Shown here: in pieces, positions 53,040-61,258 of the stretch | Layout: every line of letters starts with the position of its first letter | Position numbering within the stretch: the stretch's first letter is position 1 | Origin: DUPQ01 sp964563155 | GTDB lineage: Bacteria; Bacillota; Clostridia; DUPQ01 | DNA: 64,000 nt | Assembly: GCA_964563155.1 (NCBI GenBank) | Contig: CAZLVL010000005.1 | Span: 1-64,000 of the forward strand | Direction: 5' to 3' | Notes under the pieces: generated by a model | Databases searched by the model: none | What the model was told of the DNA's origin: nothing | What the model saw: the letters and a program-made list of their open reading frames with translations, nothing else | Translations under genes and position numbers: made by a program

Positions 53040-54288
53040 GACCTTGGCCTAACCTTTTAATACTTTCCCTATAGATCTCAGCGGCTTCATATAGCCGCTT
53101 TTCTTTTATGCTCTCATTGGCTTGATGAGCATTTTGAGCATCTCCTGGCATGTTCATACCAAAAGCAACCAGATTAGGCATGGTCCTAGCATAGGTGCCG
53201 CCACCTATGGCCAAGGGTTTGCTGTAATCTTCTGTCTTCTCCCTATAAACCTCTAGAAGGGTCCTTACTAAGAAGGAGTCCTTTTCCACGTATAAAGGAG
53301 GGTTGTTGTCAATATTTTCAATAGTAAAGCCATTTTCGCTGGCAATATCTGAGATATTTTTAACAAGAGAATCAAAATCCATGGTAGCTGGATAACGAAT
53401 ATTAATGGTGACAAATGATTTATCATTATTAATTCCCACTAGACCTGGATTTACTGTCAACTTACCAGTTTCATCCTTGTACTCAATATTTAAGCCTTCC
53501 CCATAGTGTCTATGGGCTAGGTGCTGGTTAAAGAAGTTTAAAAATGGATCACTTGTAAAAGATTCTTCCTCTTCTAGGGCTACACTAACAGCATTAATAC
53601 CGTCAAAGGGTGCTGCTCCATGGGCAGGTTTACCCTCAAAAACATAGTCTTTTCCATCTTTATTGATATAACATTTTCCAGGTACCACATTAGGCCTATC
53701 CCCTGCTTTTAAGGTTAAGGCATCTGAACCTGGTCCCACTATATCCAGGTTCAATATTCCCTTTTCAGCATATATAACTGGAAAATCTGCATCTGGTACA
53801 AAGCCTAAAGTGGGTAATTCTTGACTTTTTACATAATGAGCCATACAAGAAGAACCCATTTCTTCATCTAAACCAAATATGAGCCTTACCCTATAGCCGT
53901 CTATCTCACCCTTATTTATCAAATCAACTAGGGCAAAAAAGGCTGCTATAGCAGGTCCCTTATCATCAGAGGTCCCTCTACCATACAAGTAGCCATCTTT
54001 TCTTGTTAAGGTATAGGGTTCTGTTAGCCATCCATCTTGTTCTGGTACAACGTCTAAATGAAGAAGAACCCCTACCATTCTTTCCCCTTCTCCATACTCT
54101 AAATAGCCTGCTCTTCCATCTACATTAACAGCTGTCATTCCATATTCTTTACCTAGTTCAAGGACATATTCTAAAGCCTCAAGAGTTTCCTTTCCATAAG
54201 GAGCCTCTTTGGTCGGTTCACCTTTTACACTTTTAATAGCTATCAAATCTGAAAGCTTTTCAATCATTACCTCTAAATATTCTTTCAT
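53026..54288 (-). CDS. pepV: Dipeptidase PepV (M20 peptidase)
   Basis: 420 residues. M20 metallopeptidase with VGVLLHLDVVPEQDGW (metal His/Asp), YGRGTSDDKGPAIAAFFAL, FGLDEEMGSSCMAHY (catalytic Glu) and the C-terminal AIGGGTYARTMPN. PepV hydrolyses unblocked dipeptides and beta-Ala-peptides in the cytoplasm, which fits a cell that imports oligopeptides through Opp. GGGTGG precedes ATG 54288. It lies directly after the rplL terminator, where rpoB would normally be. Confidence 0.93.
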   Translation of the reverse strand: MKEYLEVMIEKLSDLIAIKSVKGEPTKEAPYGKETLEALEYVLELGKEYGMTAVNVDGRAGYLEYGEGERMVGVLLHLDVVPEQDGWLTEPYTLTRKDGYLYGRGTSDDKGPAIAAFFALVDLINKGEIDGYRVRLIFGLDEEMGSSCMAHYVKSQELPTLGFVPDADFPVIYAEKGILNLDIVGPGSDALTLKAGDRPNVVPGKCYINKDGKDYVFEGKPAHGAAPFDGINAVSVALEEEESFTSDPFLNFFNQHLAHRHYGEGLNIEYKDETGKLTVNPGLVGINNDKSFVTINIRYPATMDFDSLVKNISDIASENGFTIENIDNNPPLYVEKDSFLVRTLLEVYREKTEDYSKPLAIGGGTYARTMPNLVAFGMNMPGDAQNAHQANESIKEKRLYEAAEIYRESIKRLGQGLIDQ

Positions 54289-54407
54289 TTTCCACCCTTC
54301 TTTCTTATCTTAATCTTTTTATCCAATATTACTTTTCTAATCAATATTTAGTTTTAATATTATATACAATATACATAAACATTTACACATAACCAATTAT
54401 ACATAAA

Positions 54408-54429
54408 AAAACTCCCCTAAAGGAGTTTT
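54408..54429 (-). terminator. Terminator of the ribosomal-protein operon
   Basis: AAAACTCC / GGAGTTTT with a 6-base loop and a T-run on the minus strand, about 56 bases past the rplL stop. It ends the rpmG-to-rplL transcript before pepV. Confidence 0.88.
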
Positions 54430-54484
54430 GTTATTAACTATTAAGTTACGAACTAATTAGTTATAAGTAAAATGAATAATCAGC

Positions 54485-54871
54485 TTACTTAATTTCCATT
54501 GTAGCTCCAACTTCTTTAAACTTAGCTGCAATATCTTCAGCTTCTTGTTTAGAGATTCCTTCTTTAACTGTGGAAGGAGCGGTATCAACCAATTCTTTAG
54601 CTTCTTTAAGTCCAAGACCTGTAACTTCTCTACAAACCTTGATAACCTTAATTTTTTCAGCTCCAACTTCTTTAAGAACTAAGTCAAATTCTGTTTGCTC
54701 TTCAGCTTCATCAGCTGCTGCTGCTCCGCCTGCTGCGGCTGCGCCACCTGCTGCTACTGGAGCTGCTGCTACTACGCCAAATTCTTCTTCTAGAGCGCTA
54801 ACCATTTCAGATAGTTCTAGTACTGTTAATGTTTTGATTTCTTCTATTAATTTTGCAATTTTTTCACTCAT
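54485..54871 (-). CDS. rplL: 50S ribosomal protein L7/L12
   Basis: 128 residues with the N-terminal dimer helix, an Ala-rich hinge (VAAAPVAAGGAAAAGGAAAA) and the C-terminal domain EQTEFDLVLKEVGAEKIKVIKVCREVTGLGLKEAKELVD. It forms the mobile stalk that recruits elongation factors. The last gene of its operon, followed by a terminator. Confidence 0.97.
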   Translation of the reverse strand: MSEKIAKLIEEIKTLTVLELSEMVSALEEEFGVVAAAPVAAGGAAAAGGAAAADEAEEQTEFDLVLKEVGAEKIKVIKVCREVTGLGLKEAKELVDTAPSTVKEGISKQEAEDIAAKFKEVGATMEIK

Positions 54872-54900
54872 TATATTTTTTCCTCCGATTAAATAATATA

Positions 54901-55410
54901 TTATGCTGCGGGCTCTTCTTTTTGTTCGCCAATAGCTTTAAGCACATATGCTAATTTTGTAATAGGGGCTTTCATTCCACCCATCATCATAGCAATTAGT
55001 TCGTTCTTTGAAGGGATCTTTGCATATCTTTCCACTTCGCTTGCATCTACCAATTCACCACCGATTACGCCTACTTTAATTTCAAGTTTTCCATATTCTC
55101 TCATGGATGCGAACTTGTATAACACTTTCGCTGCTGAAATTTCGTCGCTACTCATAGCAACAGCAGTAGGGCCTACAAGGTGAGGTATAAGTGATTCATA
55201 TCTTGTACCTTCAACAGCCTTTTTGATAAGTCTGTTTTTAATAACCTTGTACTCGATATCGGACTTTCTCATTTCTGCACGCATGGTTGTAACTTGAGCA
55301 ACTGTTAAGCCTCTGTAGTCTGCTAGAATAACAGATTCCATGGACAAAAGTTTTTCTCTTAAATCAGCCATTTGTTGTTTTTTGACTTCCAATATCTTTT
55401 CACTTGCCAT
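54901..55410 (-). CDS. rplJ: 50S ribosomal protein L10
   Basis: 169 residues; anchors L7/L12 to 23S rRNA. LSMESVILADYRGLTVAQVT, SDIEYKVIKNRLIKKAVEGT and the C-terminal stalk-binding helix (GMKAPITKLAYVLKAIGEQ) are visible. Autoregulation by L10 is expected through the leader at 55435-55550. An AAGGAGG site precedes ATG 55410. Confidence 0.97.
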   Translation of the reverse strand: MASEKILEVKKQQMADLREKLLSMESVILADYRGLTVAQVTTMRAEMRKSDIEYKVIKNRLIKKAVEGTRYESLIPHLVGPTAVAMSSDEISAAKVLYKFASMREYGKLEIKVGVIGGELVDASEVERYAKIPSKNELIAMMMGGMKAPITKLAYVLKAIGEQKEEPAA

Positions 55411-55434
55411 TTAACTTGTTTCCTCCTTATATAA

Positions 55435-55550
55435 AAATCCTCGTTTGCTGCACACAATACGAGGATTTGATAAATTATCATTTCAAAGTATCTTCCTCGG
55501 CAGGATTTATGCTTACGCACCTGCTGTCTGTGGCAGATATAACTATATTA
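55435..55550 (-). ncRNA. L10 leader RNA with attenuator hairpin
   Basis: Between rplA and rplJ the minus strand holds the conserved L10 leader pattern (CTGCCACAGACAGCAGG, then AATCCTGCCGAGGAAG). Nearer to rplJ, AAATCCTCG pairs with CGAGGATTT (55435-55468), followed by T-rich sequence, the attenuator. Binding of L10(L12)4 shuts off rplJL translation in characterised members. Confidence 0.85.
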
Positions 55551-55580
55551 AATTCCTGATAGATAATACTCTATAAGTAA

Positions 55581-56282
55581 TTATCTGTCAACATTAAACT
55601 GGTTAACCAACTTAATTCCAGGTCCCATGGTGGATGCCATGGTCACAGATCTTAAATATTGGCCTTTTGCAGCTGCAGGTTTTGCTCTAACAATAGCGGT
55701 CATTAAGGTATTGTAGTTGTCTAAAAGTTTATCATCGTCAAAGGATGCTTTTCCTATAGGACAGTGAATAATGTTACTTTTATCCAATCTATACTCAATT
55801 TTACCTGCTTTAGCTTCTGTAACAGCTCTTGCTACATCAGGTGTAACTGTTCCAGCTTTTGGGTTAGGCATTAGGCCTTTAGGTCCTAATATTCTACCAA
55901 TCTTACCTACAACTCCCATCATATCAGGGCTTGCAATGGCAACATCAAATTCAAACCAGTTTTCGTTTTTGATTTTGTCTGCCAGTTCTTCTCCACCAAC
56001 ATAGTCTGCACCAGCTTTTTCAGCCGCTGCTACATTATCTCCCTTAGCAAAAACTAAAACTCTCATGTCTCTACCAGTTCCGTGGGGCAGTACAACCGCT
56101 CCTCTAACCTGTTGGTCAGCGTGTTTGGAGTCAACACCAAGTTTTACGTGCAATTCGATGGTTTCATCAAACTTAGCACTTGCTGTGGCTTTTGCCAATC
56201 TAATTGCGTTAGCAGGGTCATAATGTGTGGCTTTTTCGAATAAACCTAAACTCTCATTATATCTTTTGCCTCTTTTTTTCAT
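55581..56282 (-). CDS. rplA: 50S ribosomal protein L1
   Basis: 233 residues; RGKRYNESLGLFEKATHYDPANAI, VRGAVVLPHGTGRDMRVLVFAKG, GPKGLMPNPKAGTVTPDVA and the C-terminal TMASTMGPGIKLV match L1 throughout. L1 binds the 23S L1 stalk and represses its own operon mRNA in many bacteria. It starts 14 bases after rplK. Confidence 0.97.
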   Translation of the reverse strand: MKKRGKRYNESLGLFEKATHYDPANAIRLAKATASAKFDETIELHVKLGVDSKHADQQVRGAVVLPHGTGRDMRVLVFAKGDNVAAAEKAGADYVGGEELADKIKNENWFEFDVAIASPDMMGVVGKIGRILGPKGLMPNPKAGTVTPDVARAVTEAKAGKIEYRLDKSNIIHCPIGKASFDDDKLLDNYNTLMTAIVRAKPAAAKGQYLRSVTMASTMGPGIKLVNQFNVDR

Positions 56283-56296
56283 TATTACACCCTCCC

Positions 56297-56719
56297 CTAT
56301 TCAACCTTGATTCCCATGCTGCGGGCTGTTCCTGCAATCATGCTCATAGCAGCTTCTACAGATGCTGCATTAAGGTCTTGCATCTTTTGTTCAGCTATCT
56401 TTTGTAAGTCAGCCTTTGATACAGTTACTACCTTGCTTTTGTTTGGTTCTGCTGAACCACTTTCTAAGTTGCATGCCTTTTTCAACAGTACTGCCGCCGG
56501 GGGTGTCTTAGTGATAAATGAAAATGACCTGTCTGCATAAACTGTTAATACGATTGGTATTATTAGTCCTATGTCGTTTCTGGTTCTTTCATTAAACTCT
56601 TTAACAAAACCCATAATATTTACACCATGTTGTCCTAGTGCTGGTCCGACCGGCGGTGCTGGCGTTGCTTTTGCTGCTGGCAATTGCAATTTTACTAATC
56701 CTATAATCTTTTTCGCCAT
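56297..56719 (-). CDS. rplK: 50S ribosomal protein L11
   Basis: 140 residues with KLQLPAAKATPAPPVGPALGQHGVNIMGF, typical for L11, and the C-terminal AGTARSMGIKVE. It forms the GTPase centre with 23S rRNA. GGAGG upstream of ATG 56719 is visible. Cotranscribed with nusG. Confidence 0.97.
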   Translation of the reverse strand: MAKKIIGLVKLQLPAAKATPAPPVGPALGQHGVNIMGFVKEFNERTRNDIGLIIPIVLTVYADRSFSFITKTPPAAVLLKKACNLESGSAEPNKSKVVTVSKADLQKIAEQKMQDLNAASVEAAMSMIAGTARSMGIKVE

Positions 56720-56749
56720 TTATTCCACCTCCCAATGTTTTTGTTTAGC

Positions 56750-57313
56750 TTAAAGTATTATTTGTATTTGTTCGTAATCCAATTCAACGGGAGTTTCTCT
56801 TCCGAAAATTGAAATATGAACCTTAACTTTCTTCTTATCTTTGTCAACTTCCTTAATAATTCCCACAAAGTTCTCAAAGGGACCTTCAATAACTCTAATG
56901 TTATCGCCAACAGAGAAATCTATAATAGTTTCCATGCCTTCTAGTCTCATTTGAATTACTTCTTCTTCGGTTAAGGGTACAGGTCTGGCACTTGGGCCAA
57001 CAAAGCCTGTGATACCTCTGGTATTTCTAACTACATACCAGGTCTTATCATTCATAATCATTTTAATAATTACATAACCGGGAAATATCTTTTTGAAAGT
57101 GATTTTTCTTTTGCCGTTTTTTTCTTCAATAACTTCTTCCAAGGGAACAACGATCTCCTGGATGAAGTCACCCAGTTCTCTATTTTCGACTATTTTTTCC
57201 AAGTCAGCTTTAACCTTATTCTCATAACCAGAATAGGTATGAACTACATACCATCTTGCAGGGTTCTTTTCTTCAACTGTTTCGGTTAACTCAGTGTCCA
57301 GTCTTTCGTCCAT
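56750..57313 (-). CDS. nusG: Transcription termination/antitermination factor NusG
   Basis: 187 residues. NGN domain (ARWYVVHTYSGYENKVKADLEK, PGYVIIKMIMNDKTWYVVRNTRGITGFVGP) and the C-terminal KOW (SVGDNIRVIEGPFENFVGIIKEVDKDKKKV) are in order. It couples RNA polymerase to Rho or ribosomes. It starts 15 bases after secE. Confidence 0.97.
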   Translation of the reverse strand: MDERLDTELTETVEEKNPARWYVVHTYSGYENKVKADLEKIVENRELGDFIQEIVVPLEEVIEEKNGKRKITFKKIFPGYVIIKMIMNDKTWYVVRNTRGITGFVGPSARPVPLTEEEVIQMRLEGMETIIDFSVGDNIRVIEGPFENFVGIIKEVDKDKKKVKVHISIFGRETPVELDYEQIQIIL

Positions 57314-57328
57314 TGAAATTTCTCCAAT

Positions 57329-57541
57329 CTATCTCAATACCAGTACCTTAATGAGTGAGGAAATTCCCCAGTCAAAGAGGCTTACTATTATGGCGATTAT
57401 TGCACAAACCACCAACACAGTAACGGTATTCTTAAAAAGCTGTTTCCTTGAAGGCCAGGATACCTTTTTAAGTTCGTTTATTATCCCTTTAAAGAATCCT
57501 ATAAATTTTGATTTTTTAGCCTTTTGTTCTTTTTTTGCCAT
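57329..57541 (-). CDS. secE: Preprotein translocase subunit SecE
   Basis: 70 residues with the cytoplasmic amphipathic helix (FFKGIINELKKVSWPSRKQL) and one C-terminal membrane helix, as in short Firmicutes SecE. It clamps SecY. 13 bases separate it from rpmG. Confidence 0.95.
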   Translation of the reverse strand: MAKKEQKAKKSKFIGFFKGIINELKKVSWPSRKQLFKNTVTVLVVCAIIAIIVSLFDWGISSLIKVLVLR

Positions 57542-57554
57542 ATCATATCACCAA

Positions 57555-57704
57555 TTATTTTGTTTCTCTGTGAGGAGTATGCTTTTTACAGAACTTACAA
57601 TATTTACTTAGTTCCAGCCTATCGGGAGTATTCTTTTTATTCTTCTTTGTTGAATAATTTCTTTGTTTACACTCTGTACATGCTAGTATTATTTTGTCTC
57701 TCAT
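57555..57704 (-). CDS. rpmG: 50S ribosomal protein L33
   Basis: 49 residues with the zinc-binding CTEC and CKFC pairs (MRDKIILACTECKQRNYST to KKHTPHRETK). The true start is ATG 57704 with AGGA upstream; the longer reading frame from 57743 adds 13 residues of no family value. This Cys-containing paralogue is the C+ type. Confidence 0.95.
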   Translation of the reverse strand: MRDKIILACTECKQRNYSTKKNKKNTPDRLELSKYCKFCKKHTPHRETK

Positions 57705-57774
57705 TTCACATTCCTGCCTTTTTAATTTTGAGGACTTTTTCACAAAAAAAAAGAGCCTCCTAATAGCAACTGCT

Positions 57775-57804
57775 ATAGTAACATAAACTATTTATAGGTG
57801 TCAA
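57775..57804 (-). promoter_or_regulatory. Promoter of the rpmG-secE-nusG operon
   Basis: Minus strand TTGACA (57799-57804), 18 bases, TACTAT (57775-57780). The leader then contains ATAGCA-GT-TGCTAT and a run of nine Ts about 25 bases downstream, which might attenuate. Confidence 0.8.
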
Positions 57805-57836
57805 TATATTTAACATATATTTTCACCTATTTTCAC

Positions 57837-58658
57837 CTAATCTTTGTAGTCTGCAAAAAAAGCATCTATAGCCTTTTTAATGTTTTCAAACTCATCTCGT
57901 CTATTAAATACACACATGATCATAGGTCTTTCATGGTTTAAATAAAGATGATCTGCTAGGACATCAATTTCTTTTATATTCACAGCAAAAAAGTACTTAT
58001 CTCCTGAGTGGGGGTCTATGCCATAGATTTTATCTTTTTCCTTAATCTCAATTCCTAATTCATCAAAAATTGGATCCAACTCTAAAAGATAGTTGTAGGT
58101 CTGTATAAACCTATATACCACATCATCACAGATAATAATCTCTAAATCCCCTGCTACCAGTAGAAGGCTTAGCCTTTCTAGGCCACTTCCACTTAAGCTT
58201 TCTTCTTTAAAGCCCATATCATTTTCATCAGCATCTATGTATATCTCTTCTAGAAGAATGTTTTTAATGTCTGGATAGTGGGTTTGTACATAGTCTTGGA
58301 CATCCTTGTTGTTCTTAGGATAATACTTACCTATGTAAGAAATGGTTAAATCAGGGTTCTTTTTTACAATAGAAGGAAGAAAAATCATTAAAAGGGTTGC
58401 AATGATTATAATTGCTATGCTTATAGCCCCAACATATTTGGCCCATAAACGTCTAACCTTTTTTCTTTCTTCGCTTCCTTCTTCTTCAATATTTAGGGCA
58501 AGTAAGTTTTCATATGCCAAGGTAGCTTCATCTATATCTATACTCTTGTCATCTTTTGCTCTTTTACATAGCAATGCATACCTGTTATTTATTTCAGTTT
58601 CATTGCTATTAGGTTCTAAACCCAAAATATCTAAATATTTTTTTCTTTGGTCACTCAT
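57837..58658 (-). CDS. Membrane protein with degenerate J-like N-terminus
   Basis: 273 residues. The first 55 residues (KKYLDILGLEPNSNETEINNRYALLCKRA) resemble a DnaJ domain in helices I-II and III, but there is no HPD tripeptide, so it cannot stimulate DnaK in the normal way. A membrane helix at residues 73-95 follows (GAISIAIIIIATLLMIFLP), then about 175 soluble residues. It ends the greA-lysS-like transcript, with four bases between it and lysS. Not otherwise recognised. Confidence 0.6.
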   Translation of the reverse strand: MSDQRKKYLDILGLEPNSNETEINNRYALLCKRAKDDKSIDIDEATLAYENLLALNIEEEGSEERKKVRRLWAKYVGAISIAIIIIATLLMIFLPSIVKKNPDLTISYIGKYYPKNNKDVQDYVQTHYPDIKNILLEEIYIDADENDMGFKEESLSGSGLERLSLLLVAGDLEIIICDDVVYRFIQTYNYLLELDPIFDELGIEIKEKDKIYGIDPHSGDKYFFAVNIKEIDVLADHLYLNHERPMIMCVFNRRDEFENIKKAIDAFFADYKD

Positions 58659-58662
58659 TTTT

Positions 58663-60150
58663 TTAATTTTCTGGTTTCATTGTTGGGAAGAATATTACAT
58701 CTCTAATTGATGCAGAGTTGGTAAAGAGCATAATCATTCTTTCTAAACCTATACCCATTCCTCCAGTAGGAGGCATTCCTATTTCTAAAGCATTTATGAA
58801 GTCCTCATCTATGGAAAATTCAAACTCCCCAAACTTACTCTTAGCTTGAGCTATGAGTCTTTCTTTTTGGTCTATGGGGTCATTTAACTCAGAAAAGGCA
58901 TTTCCTAACTCGCTGGCAAAAACATACAATTCAAAACGCTCTGTTAAGTGAGGCTTTTCTTTGTTTCTTTTTGCTAAAGGAGAGTTCTCTATGGGAAATT
59001 GATATATAAAGGTGGGCTGAATTAGGTTTTCTTCTACATGCTCTTCAAAAAAGGCATTTAAAATCATTCCCCAGTTCCAGTGTTTTTCAATTTTAACATT
59101 CTTTTCTTTTGCAATGCTTCTAGCTTGTTCATCATCTAAAGTAAAGGAATCAAAATCAACCCCAGTATATTCTTTTACAGCTTCTACCATGGTCATTCTC
59201 TTCCAAGGTCCATCAAGATCAATAATTTGACCTTGGTAGTCTAATTGTCTACTTCCAACAACCTTATCAGCTACATACTGAAATATCTCTTCTGCTCTTT
59301 GCATCATGGTATACATATCTGCATAAGCTTCATAAAACTCCATTAGAGAAAACTCAGGATTGTGTCTAGTGCTCATTCCCTCATTTCTAAAAACCTTTCC
59401 TATTTCAAAAATCCTATCTAGACCTCCAACAATAAGTCTTTTTAAGTGAAGCTCCAACTCAATACGTAAAAACATATCTAAGTTCAAGGTGTTGTGATGG
59501 GTCACAAAGGGCCTAGCATTGGCGTTTGTAGCTTCATTATGTAAAACTGGAGTCTCAACCTCTAAGTAGCCTTGAGAGTGCATATATTCCCTTATAGCCC
59601 TCATTATATTGGCTCTGGCAACAAAGACTGACTTAACATCAGAATTAACTATTAAATCCACATATCTTTGTCTGTAACGAATATCAGTATCCTTTAGACC
59701 ATGAAATTTCTCAGGTAGAGGCTGTAGTGACTTGGTCAAAAGAGTTATATTATCTACCTTTAGGGATTTTTCTCCCTTTTGGGTTACAAAGGTAGTTCCA
59801 CCAACCCCAACAATGTCTCCAATGTCCATCTTTTTAAAGGCATCATATTGGTCTTCTCCCAATTGATCTACCCTTACATAAAGTTGCATTTTTTCTAGAC
59901 CATCTTGAATATGACAAAAGCTAACCTTACCCATGACTCTTTTGGCCATAATTCTGCCAGCTGTGCTTAAGATTTGGTCTTCTTTAAAACTATCAAATTT
60001 TTCTAAAATTTCTTCTAAAGAATACTCTTTATTATACTTTGTTATATCAAAAGGATTCTTACCCTCTTTTTTAAGGGCTTCTAATTTATCTCTTCTAACC
60101 TGTAAAATTTCATTTAATTCTTTGCTATTGTCTTCTTGATGGTTTTTCAT
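58663..60150 (-). CDS. lysS: Lysyl-tRNA synthetase, class II
   Basis: 495 residues. N-terminal OB fold (ILSTAGRIMAKRVMGKVSFCHIQDG) and the class II catalytic core with motif 2 (FRNEGMSTRHNPEFSLMEFYEAY) and motif 3 (GMGIGLERMIMLFT). It charges tRNA-Lys, whose gene lies about 0.9 kb away. It follows greA in the same direction across 99 bases that hold a hairpin. Confidence 0.96.
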   Translation of the reverse strand: MKNHQEDNSKELNEILQVRRDKLEALKKEGKNPFDITKYNKEYSLEEILEKFDSFKEDQILSTAGRIMAKRVMGKVSFCHIQDGLEKMQLYVRVDQLGEDQYDAFKKMDIGDIVGVGGTTFVTQKGEKSLKVDNITLLTKSLQPLPEKFHGLKDTDIRYRQRYVDLIVNSDVKSVFVARANIMRAIREYMHSQGYLEVETPVLHNEATNANARPFVTHHNTLNLDMFLRIELELHLKRLIVGGLDRIFEIGKVFRNEGMSTRHNPEFSLMEFYEAYADMYTMMQRAEEIFQYVADKVVGSRQLDYQGQIIDLDGPWKRMTMVEAVKEYTGVDFDSFTLDDEQARSIAKEKNVKIEKHWNWGMILNAFFEEHVEENLIQPTFIYQFPIENSPLAKRNKEKPHLTERFELYVFASELGNAFSELNDPIDQKERLIAQAKSKFGEFEFSIDEDFINALEIGMPPTGGMGIGLERMIMLFTNSASIRDVIFFPTMKPEN

Positions 60151-60170
60151 TCTTTTCTCCTTTAATAAAC

Positions 60171-60194
60171 GGCAGTTCTTAAAAAAGAACTGCC
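60171..60194 (-). terminator. Hairpin between greA and lysS
   Basis: A perfect 10-bp stem GGCAGTTCTT / AAGAACTGCC with a 4-base loop, followed on the minus strand by GTTTATT. The weak U-tract suggests partial termination or RNA processing within the greA-lysS transcript. Confidence 0.7.
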
Positions 60195-60249
60195 AATAAT
60201 TATAACTGATTTAATTTTTCAAGACAACTTTTAAATAATTTATGTGGAT

Positions 60250-60726
60250 TTATTCTAGTATTTCTAGAACTTTGACCTTAATCTTACCTCCAGGGCTCTC
60301 ATATTCCACTTCATCTCCAGCTTCCTTACCTAAAATTGCCTTTCCTAAAGGGGATTCATAGGAGATTCTTTGATTAAAGGGATTAGCTTCTGTGGGCCCT
60401 ACAATGTGATAAGTTTCTTCTTCATTGTACTCAATATCTAATATTTTAACTTTAAGGCCTATGGAAACTTTAGAAGTATCTAGATCATCACTGTCTATGA
60501 CCTCTGTTTTTAATAGGAGATTTTCGATATATGCAATCCTAGCCTCCACTTGAGCCTGTTCATTTTTTGCTTCATCATACTCATTGTTTTCGGAAATATC
60601 ACCAAAAGAGATGGCACTTTTTAAACGGGCAGAAACTTCCATTCTTGTTTTACTCTTTAAAATGGAAAGCTCCTCTTCTAATTCTTTGACACCCTCATAT
60701 GTCATAAGTATCTTTTTTTCAACCAT
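60250..60726 (-). CDS. greA: Transcription elongation factor GreA
   Basis: 158 residues. The coiled-coil N-terminal domain (VKELEEELSILKSKTRMEVSARLKSAISFGDISENNEYDEAK) contains the acidic tip D/E residues near DISENNEYDE needed to rescue stalled RNA polymerase; the C-terminal domain has VGPTEANPFNQRISYESPLGKAILG. It is preceded by a consensus promoter. Confidence 0.96.
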   Translation of the reverse strand: MVEKKILMTYEGVKELEEELSILKSKTRMEVSARLKSAISFGDISENNEYDEAKNEQAQVEARIAYIENLLLKTEVIDSDDLDTSKVSIGLKVKILDIEYNEEETYHIVGPTEANPFNQRISYESPLGKAILGKEAGDEVEYESPGGKIKVKVLEILE

Positions 60727-60758
60727 ACGACGGTCTCCTTTCTAATTTGGATTTTGAA

Positions 60759-60787
60759 ATTATATGGTCAAAGTTAGTTTTTGTCAA
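60759..60787 (-). promoter_or_regulatory. greA-lysS promoter
   Basis: Minus strand TTGACA (60782-60787), 17 bases, TATAAT (60759-60764): a perfect consensus sigma-A promoter, 30 bases before greA's GGAG-type site. Confidence 0.9.
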
Positions 60788-60852
60788 GCCAAGGAATTTT
60801 ATGCTAAATTTCCACCTGAAAATCATACTACAATTTGTCTAAAAAAGGGCAT

Positions 60853-60872
60853 AAAAAAACTCCCTAAGGGAG
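60853..60872 (-). terminator. Terminator of the tRNA operon
   Basis: CTCCC / GGGAG with a 3-base loop and TTTTTTT on the minus strand, ending about 25 bases before the tRNA-Lys CCA is reached in the other direction. It closes the His-Gln-Lys tRNA operon. Confidence 0.85.
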
Positions 60873-60877
60873 AATTT

Positions 60878-60953
60878 TGGTGAGACATCGGAGATTCGAA
60901 CTCCGGACTCCTTGATTAAAAGTCAAGTGCTCTACCGACTGAGCTAATGTCTC
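60878..60953 (-). tRNA. tRNA-Lys (UUU anticodon)
   Basis: Acceptor GAGACAT/ATGTCTC, anticodon stem CTTGA/TCAAG with loop CTTTTAA (anticodon TTT), T-arm with TTCGAAT, encoded CCA. Substrate of MnmA, present in the window. Confidence 0.96.
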
Positions 60954-60959
60954 AAGTCT

Positions 60960-61034
60960 TGGCTGGGATGGCAGGATTTGAACCTACGGATGACGGAGTC
61001 AAAGTCCGTTGCCTTACCACTTGGCGACATCCCA
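60960..61034 (-). tRNA. tRNA-Gln (UUG anticodon)
   Basis: Acceptor TGGGATG/CATCCCA, anticodon stem CGGA/TCCG with loop CTTTGAC (anticodon TTG), T-arm with TTCAAAT, encoded CCA. Confidence 0.96.
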
Positions 61035-61042
61035 TTAAAAAC

Positions 61043-61120
61043 TGGGGTGAATAATGGGATTCGAACCCATGACCTCTAGGGCCACAACCTAGCGCTCTAA
61101 CCAACTGAGCTATACCCACC
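61043..61120 (-). tRNA. tRNA-His (GUG anticodon)
   Basis: Acceptor GTGGGTA/TATTCAC (two G-U pairs) plus the extra G-1 that pairs with the C discriminator, anticodon stem CTAGG/CCTAG with loop TTGTGGC (anticodon GTG), T-arm TTCGAAT, encoded CCA. First tRNA of the operon. Confidence 0.96.
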
Positions 61121-61144
61121 ACGGGCCAGTTCAAGTCTTTTTAT

Positions 61145-61173
61145 ATTCTAATGGCTCAATATATCTTTGTCAA
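61145..61173 (-). promoter_or_regulatory. tRNA operon promoter
   Basis: Minus strand TTGACA (61168-61173), 17 bases, TAGAAT (61145-61150), 25 bases ahead of tRNA-His. A second TTGACA lies 25 bases further upstream (61193-61198). Confidence 0.85.
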
Positions 61174-61258
61174 CATGTATTTGATAAATATTTGTCAAAT
61201 TTTTGCCAAGGCCAGACACACTTGAAGCTATTGTAAACTTATTAAAAAGAGAAATTCT

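Noticed and set aside
54457..54666. A lysine/leucine-rich frame within rplL
   Set aside because: It is a frame shadow of L7/L12 on the same strand.
57705..57743. N-terminal extension of L33
   Set aside because: The added 13 residues have no homology value and a proper ribosome-binding site precedes the inner ATG at 57704.
60952..61134. A 60-codon reading frame on the minus strand across the tRNA genes
   Set aside because: It is the antisense of, and overlaps, the tRNA-Gln and tRNA-His genes; it has no ribosome-binding site and the residues match only tRNA-derived sequence.
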